A DNA stretch of 64,000 bases from an uncultured Tateyamaria sp. (GTDB lineage: Bacteria > Pseudomonadota > Alphaproteobacteria > Rhodobacterales > Rhodobacteraceae): assembly GCF_947488715.1 (NCBI RefSeq), contig NZ_CANLAG010000001.1:434001-498000 (forward strand). The letters run 5' to 3'. Numbering within the stretch: position 1 is the first letter of the stretch; each line of letters opens with the position of its first letter. A program made the position numbers and the translations under genes. The notes under the pieces are model-generated. The model saw only the letters and a list, made by a program, of their open reading frames with translations. It was not told the origin of the DNA and searched no databases. This document shows positions 34,078 through 42,109 of the stretch, piece by piece.

Positions 34078-34132
34078 GCGTCACAAATCCTTTGCAAGAC
34101 TGTAACCGTCAGGTTTCAAAACTGTCACCGAT
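34078..34132 (+). promoter_or_regulatory. candidate Pho box array upstream of phnC
   Basis: CTGTCAC-like heptamers recur on an 11-bp register: GCGTCAC at 34078, CTGTAAC at 34100 and CTGTCAC at 34122, with weaker matches (CCTTTGC, AGGTTTC) at 34089 and 34111. PhoB binds CTGTCAT-type repeats spaced 11 bp, so phosphate-starvation control of the phosphonate importer is likely. The array ends 50 bp before the chosen phnC start. The rest of the 33909-34077 gap shows nothing I can name. Confidence 0.55.
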
Positions 34133-34182
34133 CAGACATGGACGGTGCGTATTCCGGCCCCCAAGCACAAACGGGGGCTCAC

Positions 34183-34995
34183 ATGCTGGCAATCGACCGA
34201 TTGACGAAACGCTTTGGCGACAAGACCGCTGTGGATGCCGCGTCATTCGTGACCGACAAACCGACCATGATCGGGATCATTGGGCGGTCTGGTGCGGGCA
34301 AATCCACGTTGTTGCGCATGATCAACCGCTTGGCCGAGCCGACCGAGGGGCGCATCACCTACAATGGTGAGGACGTCACACACCTGTCTGGTGCGCGGCG
34401 GCGGGACTGGCAATCGCGCTGTGCGATGATCTTTCAACAGTTCAATCTGGTGCCGCGTATGGATGTGGTTAGCAACGTGCTGCACGGCACGCTGAACCGT
34501 CGGTCGACGCTGGCCACGATGTTCAACTTATACCCGCAGGCCGACATCCACACGGCCATCGACATCCTTGATCGTCTGGGCATCGCAGAACAAGCGCCCA
34601 AACGGGCCGAGGCCTTGTCCGGCGGTCAGCAGCAGCGGGTCGCCATTGCGCGCGCGTTGATGCAGGACCCGGACATTATCCTGGCGGATGAACCCATCGC
34701 GTCGCTTGATCCGATGAACGCCCAGATCGTGATGGAGGCCCTACGCCGCATCCATGACGAAGATGGGCGGACAGTGATTTGCAACCTGCACACGCTGGAT
34801 ACTTCGCGCCGCTATTGCGACCGGGTGATTGGGATGCGGGATGGGCGGATCGTGTTCGACGGCACGCCTGCACAACTGACCACTGGTGTTGCGCGCGACA
34901 TCTACGGCGCGGGCGCCGATTTTTCCGAAGCTGCGACCTCGACCGAGATCGAGACGCTGAACCAGGCCGGTGCGGCAATCCGCGTTCCGGCCTGA
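34183..34995 (+). CDS. phnC: phosphonate ABC transporter ATP-binding protein
   Basis: The 270-residue ATPase shows Walker [16 protein letters not shown], a PhnC-type Q-loop [20 protein letters not shown], signature [17 protein letters not shown] and Walker [14 protein letters not shown]. The inserted segment after [11 protein letters not shown] is typical of PhnC. The ATG at 34183 opens the family N-terminus [12 protein letters not shown] and follows a GGGGG stretch. An in-frame ATG at 34138 would lie right against the Pho box and is unlikely. It energises import of phosphonates or phosphite through PhnE. Confidence 0.92.
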   Translation: MLAIDRLTKRFGDKTAVDAASFVTDKPTMIGIIGRSGAGKSTLLRMINRLAEPTEGRITYNGEDVTHLSGARRRDWQSRCAMIFQQFNLVPRMDVVSNVLHGTLNRRSTLATMFNLYPQADIHTAIDILDRLGIAEQAPKRAEALSGGQQQRVAIARALMQDPDIILADEPIASLDPMNAQIVMEALRRIHDEDGRTVICNLHTLDTSRRYCDRVIGMRDGRIVFDGTPAQLTTGVARDIYGAGADFSEAATSTEIETLNQAGAAIRVPA

Positions 34996-35033
34996 CTTTT
35001 TTACAATCCATGTCCAACTGACGGAGACGACCC

Positions 35034-35942
35034 ATGAAAACGACTTTTGCCCTGGCCCTGGCCGCCACAACCGCGCTGAGCGGTGTCGCATATGCCGAGA
35101 CCATCAACGAATTTCGCATCGGCATCCTGGGCGGCGAGAACGCCCAGGACCGTCTGAACTCGTATTCCTGCCTGCAAGGTTACACCGAAGACGCGCTGGG
35201 CGTTGAGGTCAAGCTGTTCGCGCCTGCCGACTATAACGGTGTCATCCAGGGCCTGTTGGGCGGCACCATCGACATGGCGTGGCTGGGTGCGTCGTCCTAC
35301 GCGGCGACATTCCTGCAAGACCCCGAAGCGGTCGAGCCGGTTCTGGTCAAGGTGAACGTGGACGGGTCCATCGGCTATCATTCCATCGGGTTTGCCCGCA
35401 CCGAATCCGGCATCACATCGCTGGATGACATGAAGGGCAAGGACTTTGGCTTTGGCGACCCGAACTCGACCTCTGGCTATCTGATCCCGTCGATCGAGAT
35501 CCCCGAGGCCACAGGCGCAACAATGGAATCCGACGACTACTTTGGTGAGGTCAAATTCACCGGCGGCCACGAGCAGACCATCGTCGCTGTGTTCAACGGT
35601 GACATCGACGCAGGCGTGACCTGGGCTGACGGTCAGGGCGACTGGGAAGACGGCTATAACTCCGGCGCATTGCGCAAGGCGGTTGATGCCGGTCTGGTCG
35701 ACATGAACGAGCTGACGCAGATCTGGAAATCCAAGGTCATCCCCGAAGGTCCCATCGTGCTGCGCAAGGCGTTGCCTGCGGATGTGCGTGCCACGATGAC
35801 GGCGCTGGTCGACGGTCTGCACGAGCGTGACCAGGACTGTGCCTACGCTGTGGCGGCTGGCGAAACGCTCGGTTTTCAGCCGGTGACGCATGACACCTAC
35901 ACATCGGTGATCGAGGCGCGCAAAGCCAAGATCAGCAACTGA
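35034..35942 (+). CDS. phnD: phosphonate ABC transporter substrate-binding protein
   Basis: The 302-residue periplasmic protein has a signal peptide (about 1-22, GVAYA-ET) and a PhnD fold, seen in RIGILGGENAQDRL, LLGGTIDMAWLGASSYAATF and KDFGFGDPNSTSGYLIPS. The last motif is the conserved ligand loop. Length is normal. It lies 38 nt after phnC and is followed by a hairpin with T4, which may give it more mRNA than the permease genes. The exact substrate (2-aminoethylphosphonate, alkylphosphonate or phosphite) cannot be read from the sequence. Confidence 0.92.
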   Translation: MKTTFALALAATTALSGVAYAETINEFRIGILGGENAQDRLNSYSCLQGYTEDALGVEVKLFAPADYNGVIQGLLGGTIDMAWLGASSYAATFLQDPEAVEPVLVKVNVDGSIGYHSIGFARTESGITSLDDMKGKDFGFGDPNSTSGYLIPSIEIPEATGATMESDDYFGEVKFTGGHEQTIVAVFNGDIDAGVTWADGQGDWEDGYNSGALRKAVDAGLVDMNELTQIWKSKVIPEGPIVLRKALPADVRATMTALVDGLHERDQDCAYAVAAGETLGFQPVTHDTYTSVIEARKAKISN

Positions 35943-35954
35943 TTTCCACATCAC

Positions 35955-35984
35955 ACGGGGTCGCCAGACAGGCGGCCCCGTTTT
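35955..35984 (+). terminator. attenuating hairpin between phnD and phnE
   Basis: CGGGGTCGCC (35956-35965) pairs with GGCGGCCCCG (35971-35980) with one bulge pair, followed by TTTT. It follows the binding-protein gene and precedes the permease genes, which suggests partial termination. Confidence 0.6.
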
Positions 35985-36000
35985 CAAATCGAGCATCCCC

Positions 36001-36852
36001 ATGACCGACGCCACTGCGCAGATACAGGCCAACTATATGGCCCTTGTAAACCGTCGTCGCCTGTACGGCGGTTTGACGCTCGCGGTGTTTGCCCTGCTGA
36101 TGATCAGCGGGTTCAACATCGCTGACGACCGCAACGCGGGTGGGTTTTGGGACGGGTTGCACAACATTGGCGATTATCCCGCTGATGTCCTGTCCGAGGC
36201 CTGGGCCAAGCGGGCCGACCTGCCGGGTCTTTTGGTCAAATACATCCCGGCGCTGATCGAGACGATCAACATTGCTGCTGTGTCCACATTGGTCGGCGCG
36301 GTTGCTGGGCTGTTTCTGTCGCTGTTGTCCACGCGCGGTCTGGCGCGGTGGCCGCGCGCCATTCCGGTCTTTCGGCGGTTCATGGACCTGATGCGTGCCA
36401 TCCCCGAGATCGTCATTGCCCTGATGCTGATATTCGTCATGGGCGGCGGGCCTGTGCCTGCGATGATTGCCATTGCAATCCACACCGCGGGCGCATTGGG
36501 CAAGATGTTTTCCGAAGTGGCCGAGAATGCCGACCTCAAACCCGTCGATGGTTTGAAATCGACCGGGGCCACATGGTCGCAACAAATGCTGCTGGGCGTG
36601 ATCCCGCAGATTGCACCCAACTACCTCAGCTATGCTTTGCTGCGGTTCGAGATCAATATCCGCGCCTCGGCGATCCTGGGTTTCGTTGGCGCAGGCGGGA
36701 TCGGCTATGAGCTGCGCAATGCGATGGCTTGGGGGCCGGGCCGATTTGACGAGGCGGCGGCTATTTTTATCCTGCTCTTTGCCACCATCGTGGCCTTTGA
36801 CCAGGTGTCGTCGCGCTACCGCGACCGTTTGACCAAGGGGGCGCGGGCATGA
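36001..36852 (+). CDS. phnE: phosphonate ABC transporter permease, first copy
   Basis: The 283-residue inner-membrane protein is a standard-length PhnE. It has about six hydrophobic segments and the EAA-type loop AHTAGALGKMFSEVAEN-like segment (here HTAGALGKMFSEVAENADLK) followed by GATWSQQMLLGVIPQI. It forms a heteromeric channel with the second PhnE encoded immediately downstream, as ATGA overlap (36849-36852) indicates coupled translation. Confidence 0.9.
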   Translation: MTDATAQIQANYMALVNRRRLYGGLTLAVFALLMISGFNIADDRNAGGFWDGLHNIGDYPADVLSEAWAKRADLPGLLVKYIPALIETINIAAVSTLVGAVAGLFLSLLSTRGLARWPRAIPVFRRFMDLMRAIPEIVIALMLIFVMGGGPVPAMIAIAIHTAGALGKMFSEVAENADLKPVDGLKSTGATWSQQMLLGVIPQIAPNYLSYALLRFEINIRASAILGFVGAGGIGYELRNAMAWGPGRFDEAAAIFILLFATIVAFDQVSSRYRDRLTKGARA

Positions 36853-38168
36853 GCGACGTTGCAACATTGAAACTGGATGCTGACGGGCTGATCCAGCGCA
36901 AGAGGCTGATTGCCTGTGCGGTGCCTGCGGTGATCCTGGCCTATCTTGTCTACGTCTTTTTCGCCTTTGACGTTCTGGGTCTGGCACAGCGGGCCAAGTG
37001 GGACAACGCAGTCACGTTGGTGTCCGACAGTTGGTCCTATAAGACGCATGTGACACGGTCCAACCGGTCGGGTGCGGTCGACTATGCGGTCGAGGGCGAG
37101 CGCAAGGGGCGGTATCCCGATGGTGCGCGCCCCGAATGGGTGACAGGCGGGGATGATGCGTTGCGCATCGCATTGGGTGACGGGGCAATGGTGACATTGC
37201 TGCCGGGCAACGCCACCCGGATCGAAGTACCCACGTTTGGCGTGATCGACGCCGTGTTGGCCGACGGTCAGATTGTCACCAACCTCAGCGGTACGCTGCC
37301 CGATTGGATCAATGCCAGCCCGCGCCGGGTGACCATCACCACCGACAATGGGCGGGTGACACTGACGCGGTCCAAGACCGAAGTGTTCCGGTATCAGGGC
37401 GGTTGGGAGCTGTTCTTTTTCACACTGGCCTCGCCCTATCACGGGGTGCCGGTGACCCAGATCCTGTTCGGAGAACAGATCGACCCCGCGCAGTCCAATG
37501 TGGCCGGAGCATGGGGTGACTTCTGGGGCAATCCCATGTGGCGGCATGCCGACGTTGTCTGGGCCATTGGCGAGACCATCCTGATGGCGTTTCTGGGCAC
37601 ATTTGGCGCTGCAATGATCGCGCTGCCGCTGGCATTCATGGTGGCGCGCAACTTTGCCCCCTTGGCGCTGGTGCGGGGTGTGACGCGGCGGCTCTTTGAC
37701 TTTGTGCGCGGCGTTGATGCGTTGATCTGGACTATCGTTCTGGCGCGGGCCTTTGGTCCGGGGCCGTTGACCGGTGCCTTGGCAATCCTGATCACGGACA
37801 CGGGCACGTTCGGCAAGATTTTCTCCGAAGCGTTGGAGAACGTGGACGCCAAACAGATCGAAGGTGTCGCGTCGACCGGGGCCAAGCCGATGCAGCGTTA
37901 CCGCTTTGGGGTGATCCCACAGATTGTGCCGGTGCTGTTGGCGCAGATCCTCTATTTCCTGGAATCGAATACCCGGTCCGCGACGATCATCGGTGCAATC
38001 ACAGGGGGCGGCATTGGTCTGCTGCTGACGCAAGCGATGCAGACGCAAAAAGATTGGGAAGAGGTCGCCTATTACATCGTCCTGGTTGTGCTGATGGTGA
38101 TGTTCATGGACTGGTTCTCTGGTTGGCTGCGCGGTCGTCTGATTGGGCGCAGTGAAGGCAAACACTGA
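36849..38168 (+). CDS. phnE: phosphonate ABC transporter permease, second copy with large periplasmic insert
   Basis: The 439-residue PhnE paralogue has one hydrophobic segment (about 20-43), a hydrophilic region of about 180 residues (46-225), then the permease core with the loop ITDTGTFGKIFSEALENVDA and STGAKPMQRYRFGVIPQIVP. The insert contains beta-rich sequence such as VTITTDNGRVTLTRSKTEVF and is expected in the periplasm. Long second PhnE proteins occur in other alphaproteobacteria. The stop overlaps the start of the acetyltransferase gene by one base. Confidence 0.88.
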   Translation: MSDVATLKLDADGLIQRKRLIACAVPAVILAYLVYVFFAFDVLGLAQRAKWDNAVTLVSDSWSYKTHVTRSNRSGAVDYAVEGERKGRYPDGARPEWVTGGDDALRIALGDGAMVTLLPGNATRIEVPTFGVIDAVLADGQIVTNLSGTLPDWINASPRRVTITTDNGRVTLTRSKTEVFRYQGGWELFFFTLASPYHGVPVTQILFGEQIDPAQSNVAGAWGDFWGNPMWRHADVVWAIGETILMAFLGTFGAAMIALPLAFMVARNFAPLALVRGVTRRLFDFVRGVDALIWTIVLARAFGPGPLTGALAILITDTGTFGKIFSEALENVDAKQIEGVASTGAKPMQRYRFGVIPQIVPVLLAQILYFLESNTRSATIIGAITGGGIGLLLTQAMQTQKDWEEVAYYIVLVVLMVMFMDWFSGWLRGRLIGRSEGKH

Positions 38169-38782
38169 TGGCGCGCCTCGGCAAGGATGTGTTTCTGCAT
38201 GCAGATGTGGAGGTGACCGAGACCACGTTTGGTCACTATGTCGAAGTCGGCAAGGGATCGCGGATCGTCTATGCGACATTGGGCGACTATTCCTATTGTG
38301 ACCGCTATGCCGACATTGCGAACGCGACTGTGGGCAAGTTTTCCAACATTGCGAGCTTTGTCCGGATTGGGGCGACAGATCACCCGCTGCATACGGCGAG
38401 CTGTCACCACTTTCTCTACCGGTCAGATGACTATTGGGACGATGCCGGGCGGGACGAGGCGTTCTTTGCCCATCGCAGGTCCCGCCGCGCGACCGTGGGC
38501 CACGATACCTGGCTGGGGCATGGGGCGATGATAAAGCCAGAAGTGATTGTGGGTGATGGTGCCGTGGTCGCAGCGGGCGCGGTCGTGACCAGGGACGTTG
38601 CGCCTTACACGATTGTGGCGGGCACCCCTGCCGTGCAATTGCGTGACCGGCAGCCAGAGGGCATTGCCGAGCGCCTTGTGGCGCTGGCGTGGTGGGACTG
38701 GCCCCACGACCGTTTGCGCGGCGCTTTGGATGATTTTCGCAGGCTGCCCGCCGAAGCGTTTCTGGAGAAATACGGAGGCTGA
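38168..38782 (+). CDS. hexapeptide-repeat acetyltransferase of phosphonate clusters
   Basis: The 204-residue protein has the left-handed beta-helix pattern of xenobiotic/chloramphenicol acetyltransferases. The repeats are seen in VGDGAVVAAGAVVTRDVAPY, preceded by the active-site region IGATDHPLHTASCHHF and HDTWLGHGAMIKPEVI. A subgroup (TIGR03308-like) is linked to phosphonate operons and may acetylate aminoalkylphosphonates. The one-base overlap with phnE supports that role. No C-P lyase genes follow in this window, so catabolic genes must be elsewhere if present. Confidence 0.82.
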   Translation: MARLGKDVFLHADVEVTETTFGHYVEVGKGSRIVYATLGDYSYCDRYADIANATVGKFSNIASFVRIGATDHPLHTASCHHFLYRSDDYWDDAGRDEAFFAHRRSRRATVGHDTWLGHGAMIKPEVIVGDGAVVAAGAVVTRDVAPYTIVAGTPAVQLRDRQPEGIAERLVALAWWDWPHDRLRGALDDFRRLPAEAFLEKYGG

Positions 38783-38788
38783 TGGGCA

Positions 38789-39388
38789 CTATGGCACGGT
38801 GATGACCTGTCCGGTGCCTGCGCCTTCGACGGCTTTGACATAGGCGCGTCCAACATCCTCGGCCGGTACCGGCGCGTGACCTGGAAAGAGTGCACCATAG
38901 CGGTCCTGCGACGTGTCGAGCAGGCCGGGGCTGACCACGTTCAGCCGGAGGCCGCGTGGCATTTCAATGGCCGCGCCGGAAACGAACCCCGACAGCGCGC
39001 CGTTTGCCGTGGCCGCGCCGATGCCTCCGCGCACTGGATCGCGGTCAAGGATCCCGCTGGTTAGGGTAAAGGAGCCCGCGTCGGCAACAGTGTTCAGTCC
39101 GCACAGGACCAGATTGATCTGGCCCATCACCTTGTGTCGCATGCCGTAAAGCATCGTGTCGTGGTCGTGATCCGCAAGCGGGCAAAACCGCACCTCACCT
39201 GCAGTGCTGACAACGGCATCGACCTGCCCGATATGGGAGAACATCGCAGTCACTGCCGCAGCGTCCGACATATCGAGTGTCACATCCCCGCGTGAGCGGC
39301 CCGCACGGATCAGGTCATGCCGCTCGCCCAATGCGGCGCAGGCCGCGCGCCCGACGTCACCATAGGCGCCAACGATAAGAATCCTCAT
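38789..39388 (-). CDS. short-chain dehydrogenase family protein
   Basis: The 199-residue protein has an NAD(P)-binding N-terminus MRILIVGAYGDVGRAACAAL and VVSTAGEVRF. The later part reads FTLTSGILDRDPVRGGIGAA and LRLNVVSPGLLDTS. The usual Tyr-x3-Lys catalytic pair is not visible: the equivalent position reads GIGAATANGALSGF, as in the short SDR subgroup without classical tyrosine. It may be an NADP-binding sensor or a weak reductase. Its start lies inside the MerR gene (32-nt overlap), so the two are probably translated from one message. Confidence 0.75.
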   Translation of the reverse strand: MRILIVGAYGDVGRAACAALGERHDLIRAGRSRGDVTLDMSDAAAVTAMFSHIGQVDAVVSTAGEVRFCPLADHDHDTMLYGMRHKVMGQINLVLCGLNTVADAGSFTLTSGILDRDPVRGGIGAATANGALSGFVSGAAIEMPRGLRLNVVSPGLLDTSQDRYGALFPGHAPVPAEDVGRAYVKAVEGAGTGQVITVP

Positions 39389-39746
39389 GCCATGCCTCCA
39401 TGATCTGCTCATAGCGCTCAATCTTGCGCCCCAGCAGCGCACGGCATTGATCAAGGTGCTGCTGCTGTTGATCGAGATGGGCGCCATGCGCTTCCAACAT
39501 CTCTTTTCGGTCGGCAATGGTCGCATCGCCATGGCGGTACAGATTGGCAAACGCCTTCATCCGTGCGGTGGGCTTGCCGGTGTTGCGCAGGGACGCGAGC
39601 AAGACAAACCAGTCCAGATTTTCAGGGGTGAACCGACGTTGCCCATCTGGTGCCCGCGCGATGGGCGGACAGACGCCGGATTTCTCATAGTAGCGGATGG
39701 TGTCGATGCTCCGCCCGCATTTCCCGGAGACTTCTGTAATCTTCAT
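39357..39746 (-). CDS. MerR family transcriptional regulator
   Basis: The 129-residue protein has the MerR winged helix at the N-terminus (MKITEVSGKCGRSIDTIRYY, then EKSGVCPPIARAPDGQRRF) and a glutamine-rich coiled-coil dimer helix (DQQQQHLDQCRALLGRKIER). No C-terminal metal-binding cysteine pair is present, so a metal sensor is unlikely. The pairing with an SDR gene is common for MerR proteins that respond to small organic or electrophilic compounds. The ATG at 39746 is well placed. Confidence 0.87.
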   Translation of the reverse strand: MKITEVSGKCGRSIDTIRYYEKSGVCPPIARAPDGQRRFTPENLDWFVLLASLRNTGKPTARMKAFANLYRHGDATIADRKEMLEAHGAHLDQQQQHLDQCRALLGRKIERYEQIMEAWHEDSYRWRLW

Positions 39747-39819
39747 GGTTGGGTCCTTTCACAGCATCGCCAAAAGGACCCTAGCAAGCTGGAGTTGCTC
39801 CAGCGCAAGCGGAAAAATC

Positions 39820-40052
39820 TGGTGGATCTGCGCAACCGAACCGCTGCATTCAGGGTGACGGCGCAGCCGATGCCCGTCGGTCGGCGCCCACGGATGCAGC
39901 TTTAACATGTCTTGGTGGCGAGGAACGGTGGAGCATAGCGGGATCGAACCGCTGCACTCAGGGTGACGGCGCAGCCGTTGCCCGTAAGTCAGCGCCTGCG
40001 GATGCAGTTGTCACATGTCTTGATGGCGAGGAATGGTGGAGCATAGCGGGAT
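39820..40052 (-). repeat. 108-bp tandem repeats downstream of tRNA-Ala, each with a copy of the tRNA 3' end
   Basis: Two adjacent 108-bp units (39837-39944 and 39945-40052) match at 96 of 108 positions with no gaps. The junction phrase CGAACCGCTG recurs at 39837, 39945 and 40053, the last inside the tRNA gene. Each unit carries a copy of the last 29 bases of the tRNA gene (TGGTGGAGCATAG onwards). The copy at 39926-39954 matches 28 of 29 and that at 39820-39846 is degenerate. Spacers are 79 bp. The layout resembles the rtT repeats behind Escherichia coli tyrT. Confidence 0.85.
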
Positions 40053-40109
40053 CGAACCGCTGACCTCCTGCATGCCATGCAGGCGCTCTCCCAGCTGAGC
40101 TAATGCCCC
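40034..40109 (-). tRNA. tRNA-Ala (anticodon GGC)
   Basis: The 76-nt gene on the minus strand folds as a normal cloverleaf. The acceptor GGGGCAT pairs with ATGCTCC (one G-T pair), the D arm contains AGCTCAGCTGGGAGAGC, the anticodon stem CCTGC/GCAGG encloses the loop ATGGCAT (anticodon GGC), and the T arm contains GGTTCGATCC. CCA is encoded at the 3' end (40036-40034). It reads GCC and GCU alanine codons. The repeats described at 39820-40052 lie just downstream. Confidence 0.95.
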
Positions 40110-40199
40110 ATTCCTGGTTGGCCGTTTGGCCGTGCGCCGCTGATTAGGCGCTTTGCCGAACGGGATCAAGCGAAAAAGACCCCGTTCGACCCTTGGTTT

Positions 40200-40529
40200 T
40201 CAGGACTCGTCGTCCTCGGATGCGACGTCGGCCAGTTCTTCGAGGGGGACTGTATCTTCGTCCTCTTCGTCGTCCAGCAAATCGTCGTCCAGTTCCACAT
40301 CGACGTCATCATCGTCGAGCACCTGATCCTCGTCCTCGGACGCGGTTGCAGCCTTGGCTTTGGCTGTTACGGCATCTTCGGCGTCGGCTGCAATCATGCG
40401 CGTCTTGGTGCTGTCCAGTTCGACCACATCGCCTGTATAGGGGCTGACGATGGGATTCCGGTTCATGTCATAAAACCGTTTACCCGTGGTTGGGCACAGG
40501 CGTTTGGTGCCCCATTCTTCCTTTGGCAT
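40200..40529 (-). CDS. TIGR02300-type protein, acidic C-terminus
   Basis: The 109-residue protein has the conserved N-terminal block MPKEEWGTKRLCPTTGKRFY, then DMNRNPIVSPYTG, and a very acidic C-terminal tail (about 68-109, runs of Asp and Glu such as DDDDVDVELDDDLLDDEED). The family is widespread in alphaproteobacteria and has no firm function; a single CP motif makes a zinc site uncertain. The ATG at 40529 starts the conserved block. The tRNA-Ala gene is 90 bp downstream on the same strand. Confidence 0.88.
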   Translation of the reverse strand: MPKEEWGTKRLCPTTGKRFYDMNRNPIVSPYTGDVVELDSTKTRMIAADAEDAVTAKAKAATASEDEDQVLDDDDVDVELDDDLLDDEEDEDTVPLEELADVASEDDES

Positions 40530-40672
40530 CGGTGATCCTTCGTGTCTCGTGTGGCCTGCGGTGCGATGGCGCGACAGCGCGCGGTGCAGGACGTCCATAT
40601 TGCGGCGATTCTGGGCAAGTGCCATAAGGCCGGGACGGAGTCAAAGCCTTATGACGCAATGGGGGAAATGGG

Positions 40673-41365
40673 GTGGCGGAGCATGTGCTTCAAGGGGATC
40701 CGGATATCCCGCTGACCTTGCGCCGATCTGCGCGGGCGCGGCGCATCACATTGCGTATTTCCCAATTGGATGGACGGGTGACCCTGACAGCGCCAAATGC
40801 GGTGCCAACGAACGAGGCGCTGGCCTTTGCCCACCAGAAAGAGCGGTGGATTCGCAAGCATTTGGAAGCGCGACCCGGTGAAGTGCGTGTCACCGTTGGC
40901 GCAGTTCTGCCCGTCGAGGGGATGCCGCGGCGGATTGATCCGGGGCGCGGCCGTACTGTTGAGCTGACGGATGACGCCCTTCTGGTGCCGGGAAAAGTAG
41001 ACGCGGTGCCGCGTCGCCTGCTGGGATATCTCAAGGCGCATGCACGTGACCGTTTGGCCGCCGCCTGTGACGTTTATGCAGCGCGGTTGGGTCAGTCGTA
41101 TTCCGGCCTCAGTATTCGAGACACCCGGTCCCGTTGGGGGTCATGTTCCTCGACTGGGCGGCTGATGTTTTCGTGGCGCTTGATCCTCGCGCCGGTGCCC
41201 GTGCTGAACTATGTGGCGGCACATGAGGTTGCGCATCTGGCCCAGATGAACCACTCGCCCGCGTTCTGGGCCGAGGTTGAACGCATCCACGGACCCTATA
41301 CCGAAATGCGTCGGTGGTTGCGCACGGATGGCAACGACCTGCACCGCTACCGATTTGGCGATTGA
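40673..41365 (+). CDS. YgjP/DUF45 family metal-dependent hydrolase
   Basis: The 230-residue protein has the zinc-peptidase-like motif HEVAH (His184 to His188) with a third ligand probably His194 in MNHSPAFW. The upstream hallmark IRDTRSRWGSCSSTGRLMFS is the other signature of this family. These proteins resemble SprT and M48-like peptidases; some were reported to have nucleotide pyrophosphohydrolase activity, so the reaction is unsettled. The start appears to be GTG at 40673, since ATGs just upstream are out of frame. Confidence 0.85.
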   Translation: MAEHVLQGDPDIPLTLRRSARARRITLRISQLDGRVTLTAPNAVPTNEALAFAHQKERWIRKHLEARPGEVRVTVGAVLPVEGMPRRIDPGRGRTVELTDDALLVPGKVDAVPRRLLGYLKAHARDRLAAACDVYAARLGQSYSGLSIRDTRSRWGSCSSTGRLMFSWRLILAPVPVLNYVAAHEVAHLAQMNHSPAFWAEVERIHGPYTEMRRWLRTDGNDLHRYRFGD

Positions 41366-41390
41366 CCCACGGTTCTGCCTGTGATCACAA

Positions 41391-42047
41391 ATGCCCATGC
41401 AAGTATCGCCACGCCCAAGAGACAGCACAACAGCCGCCCATGATCGCGTGTATCGGCGGTTGCGGACACGGATCATGCACGGCGACATCCCGCCGGGGCA
41501 GGCCCTGACACTGCGCGGGATTGGCAAACAGTACGATGTGTCCATGACACCTGTGCGCGAGGCTGCCCGCCGCCTCGTGGCTGAGGGTGCGTTAACGCTG
41601 TCGCCGTCCGGGCGCATGTCGACGCCCGAGCTGTCGAATGAACGGATCGAGGAATTGGCCGCGCTGCGGGCGTTGATCGAGGTCGAACTCGCAACGCGGG
41701 CGTTGCCGCGTGCGCATCTTGCATTGATTGAGCGGCTTCAATCCATCAACGGCGCGGTGGCCGAGGCTGTCGCGCACCGTGATGCCGTGAGCTATATCCG
41801 CACGAACCTCGAATTCCATCGCACACTGTACCTGCGGGCGCAGGCACCCGCGATGCTGGCCATGGCAGAGACCGTGTGGTTGCAGATGGGACCGACGATG
41901 CGGTCGCTCTATGGCAGATTGCGGCGCACTGAGCCGCCGCGCTATCACCGTCTGATCATTGCGGCCCTGCGTGCGGGGGACGAGCCGGGGTTGCGGCTTG
42001 CGGTCCGATCCGACGTCACCCAAGGGTTGCGTATGCTCGCCACCTGA
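41391..42047 (+). CDS. GntR family regulator with FCD domain
   Basis: The 218-residue protein has a GntR winged helix (about 17-80, RVYRRLRTRIMHGDIPPGQA and VSMTPVREAARRLVAEGAL) and an all-helical FCD effector domain with the metal-ligand pattern RTNLEFHRTLY. FCD regulators often sense carboxylates. There is no clear target next to it; the following gene is an orphan histidine kinase on the same strand 62 nt away. The start may be 41391 or the ATG two codons later. Confidence 0.88.
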   Translation: MPMQVSPRPRDSTTAAHDRVYRRLRTRIMHGDIPPGQALTLRGIGKQYDVSMTPVREAARRLVAEGALTLSPSGRMSTPELSNERIEELAALRALIEVELATRALPRAHLALIERLQSINGAVAEAVAHRDAVSYIRTNLEFHRTLYLRAQAPAMLAMAETVWLQMGPTMRSLYGRLRRTEPPRYHRLIIAALRAGDEPGLRLAVRSDVTQGLRMLAT

Positions 42048-42109
42048 CACGTTAAGCGTTTGGTAGACTTGCCCGGTATATGTCTCGTTGCACTGAACGA
42101 GGGTGACCG

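Noticed and set aside
38168-38782. Expectation of a C-P lyase operon after phnCDEE
   Set aside because: After the acetyltransferase the strand switches to an SDR gene. No phnG-M-like gene is present in the window.
39820-40109. CRISPR array or integrated element at tRNA-Ala
   Set aside because: The repeat units are too long and directly adjacent with no unique spacers. No integrase or cargo lies between the tRNA 3'-end copies, so an att-site pair of a genomic island is not supported.
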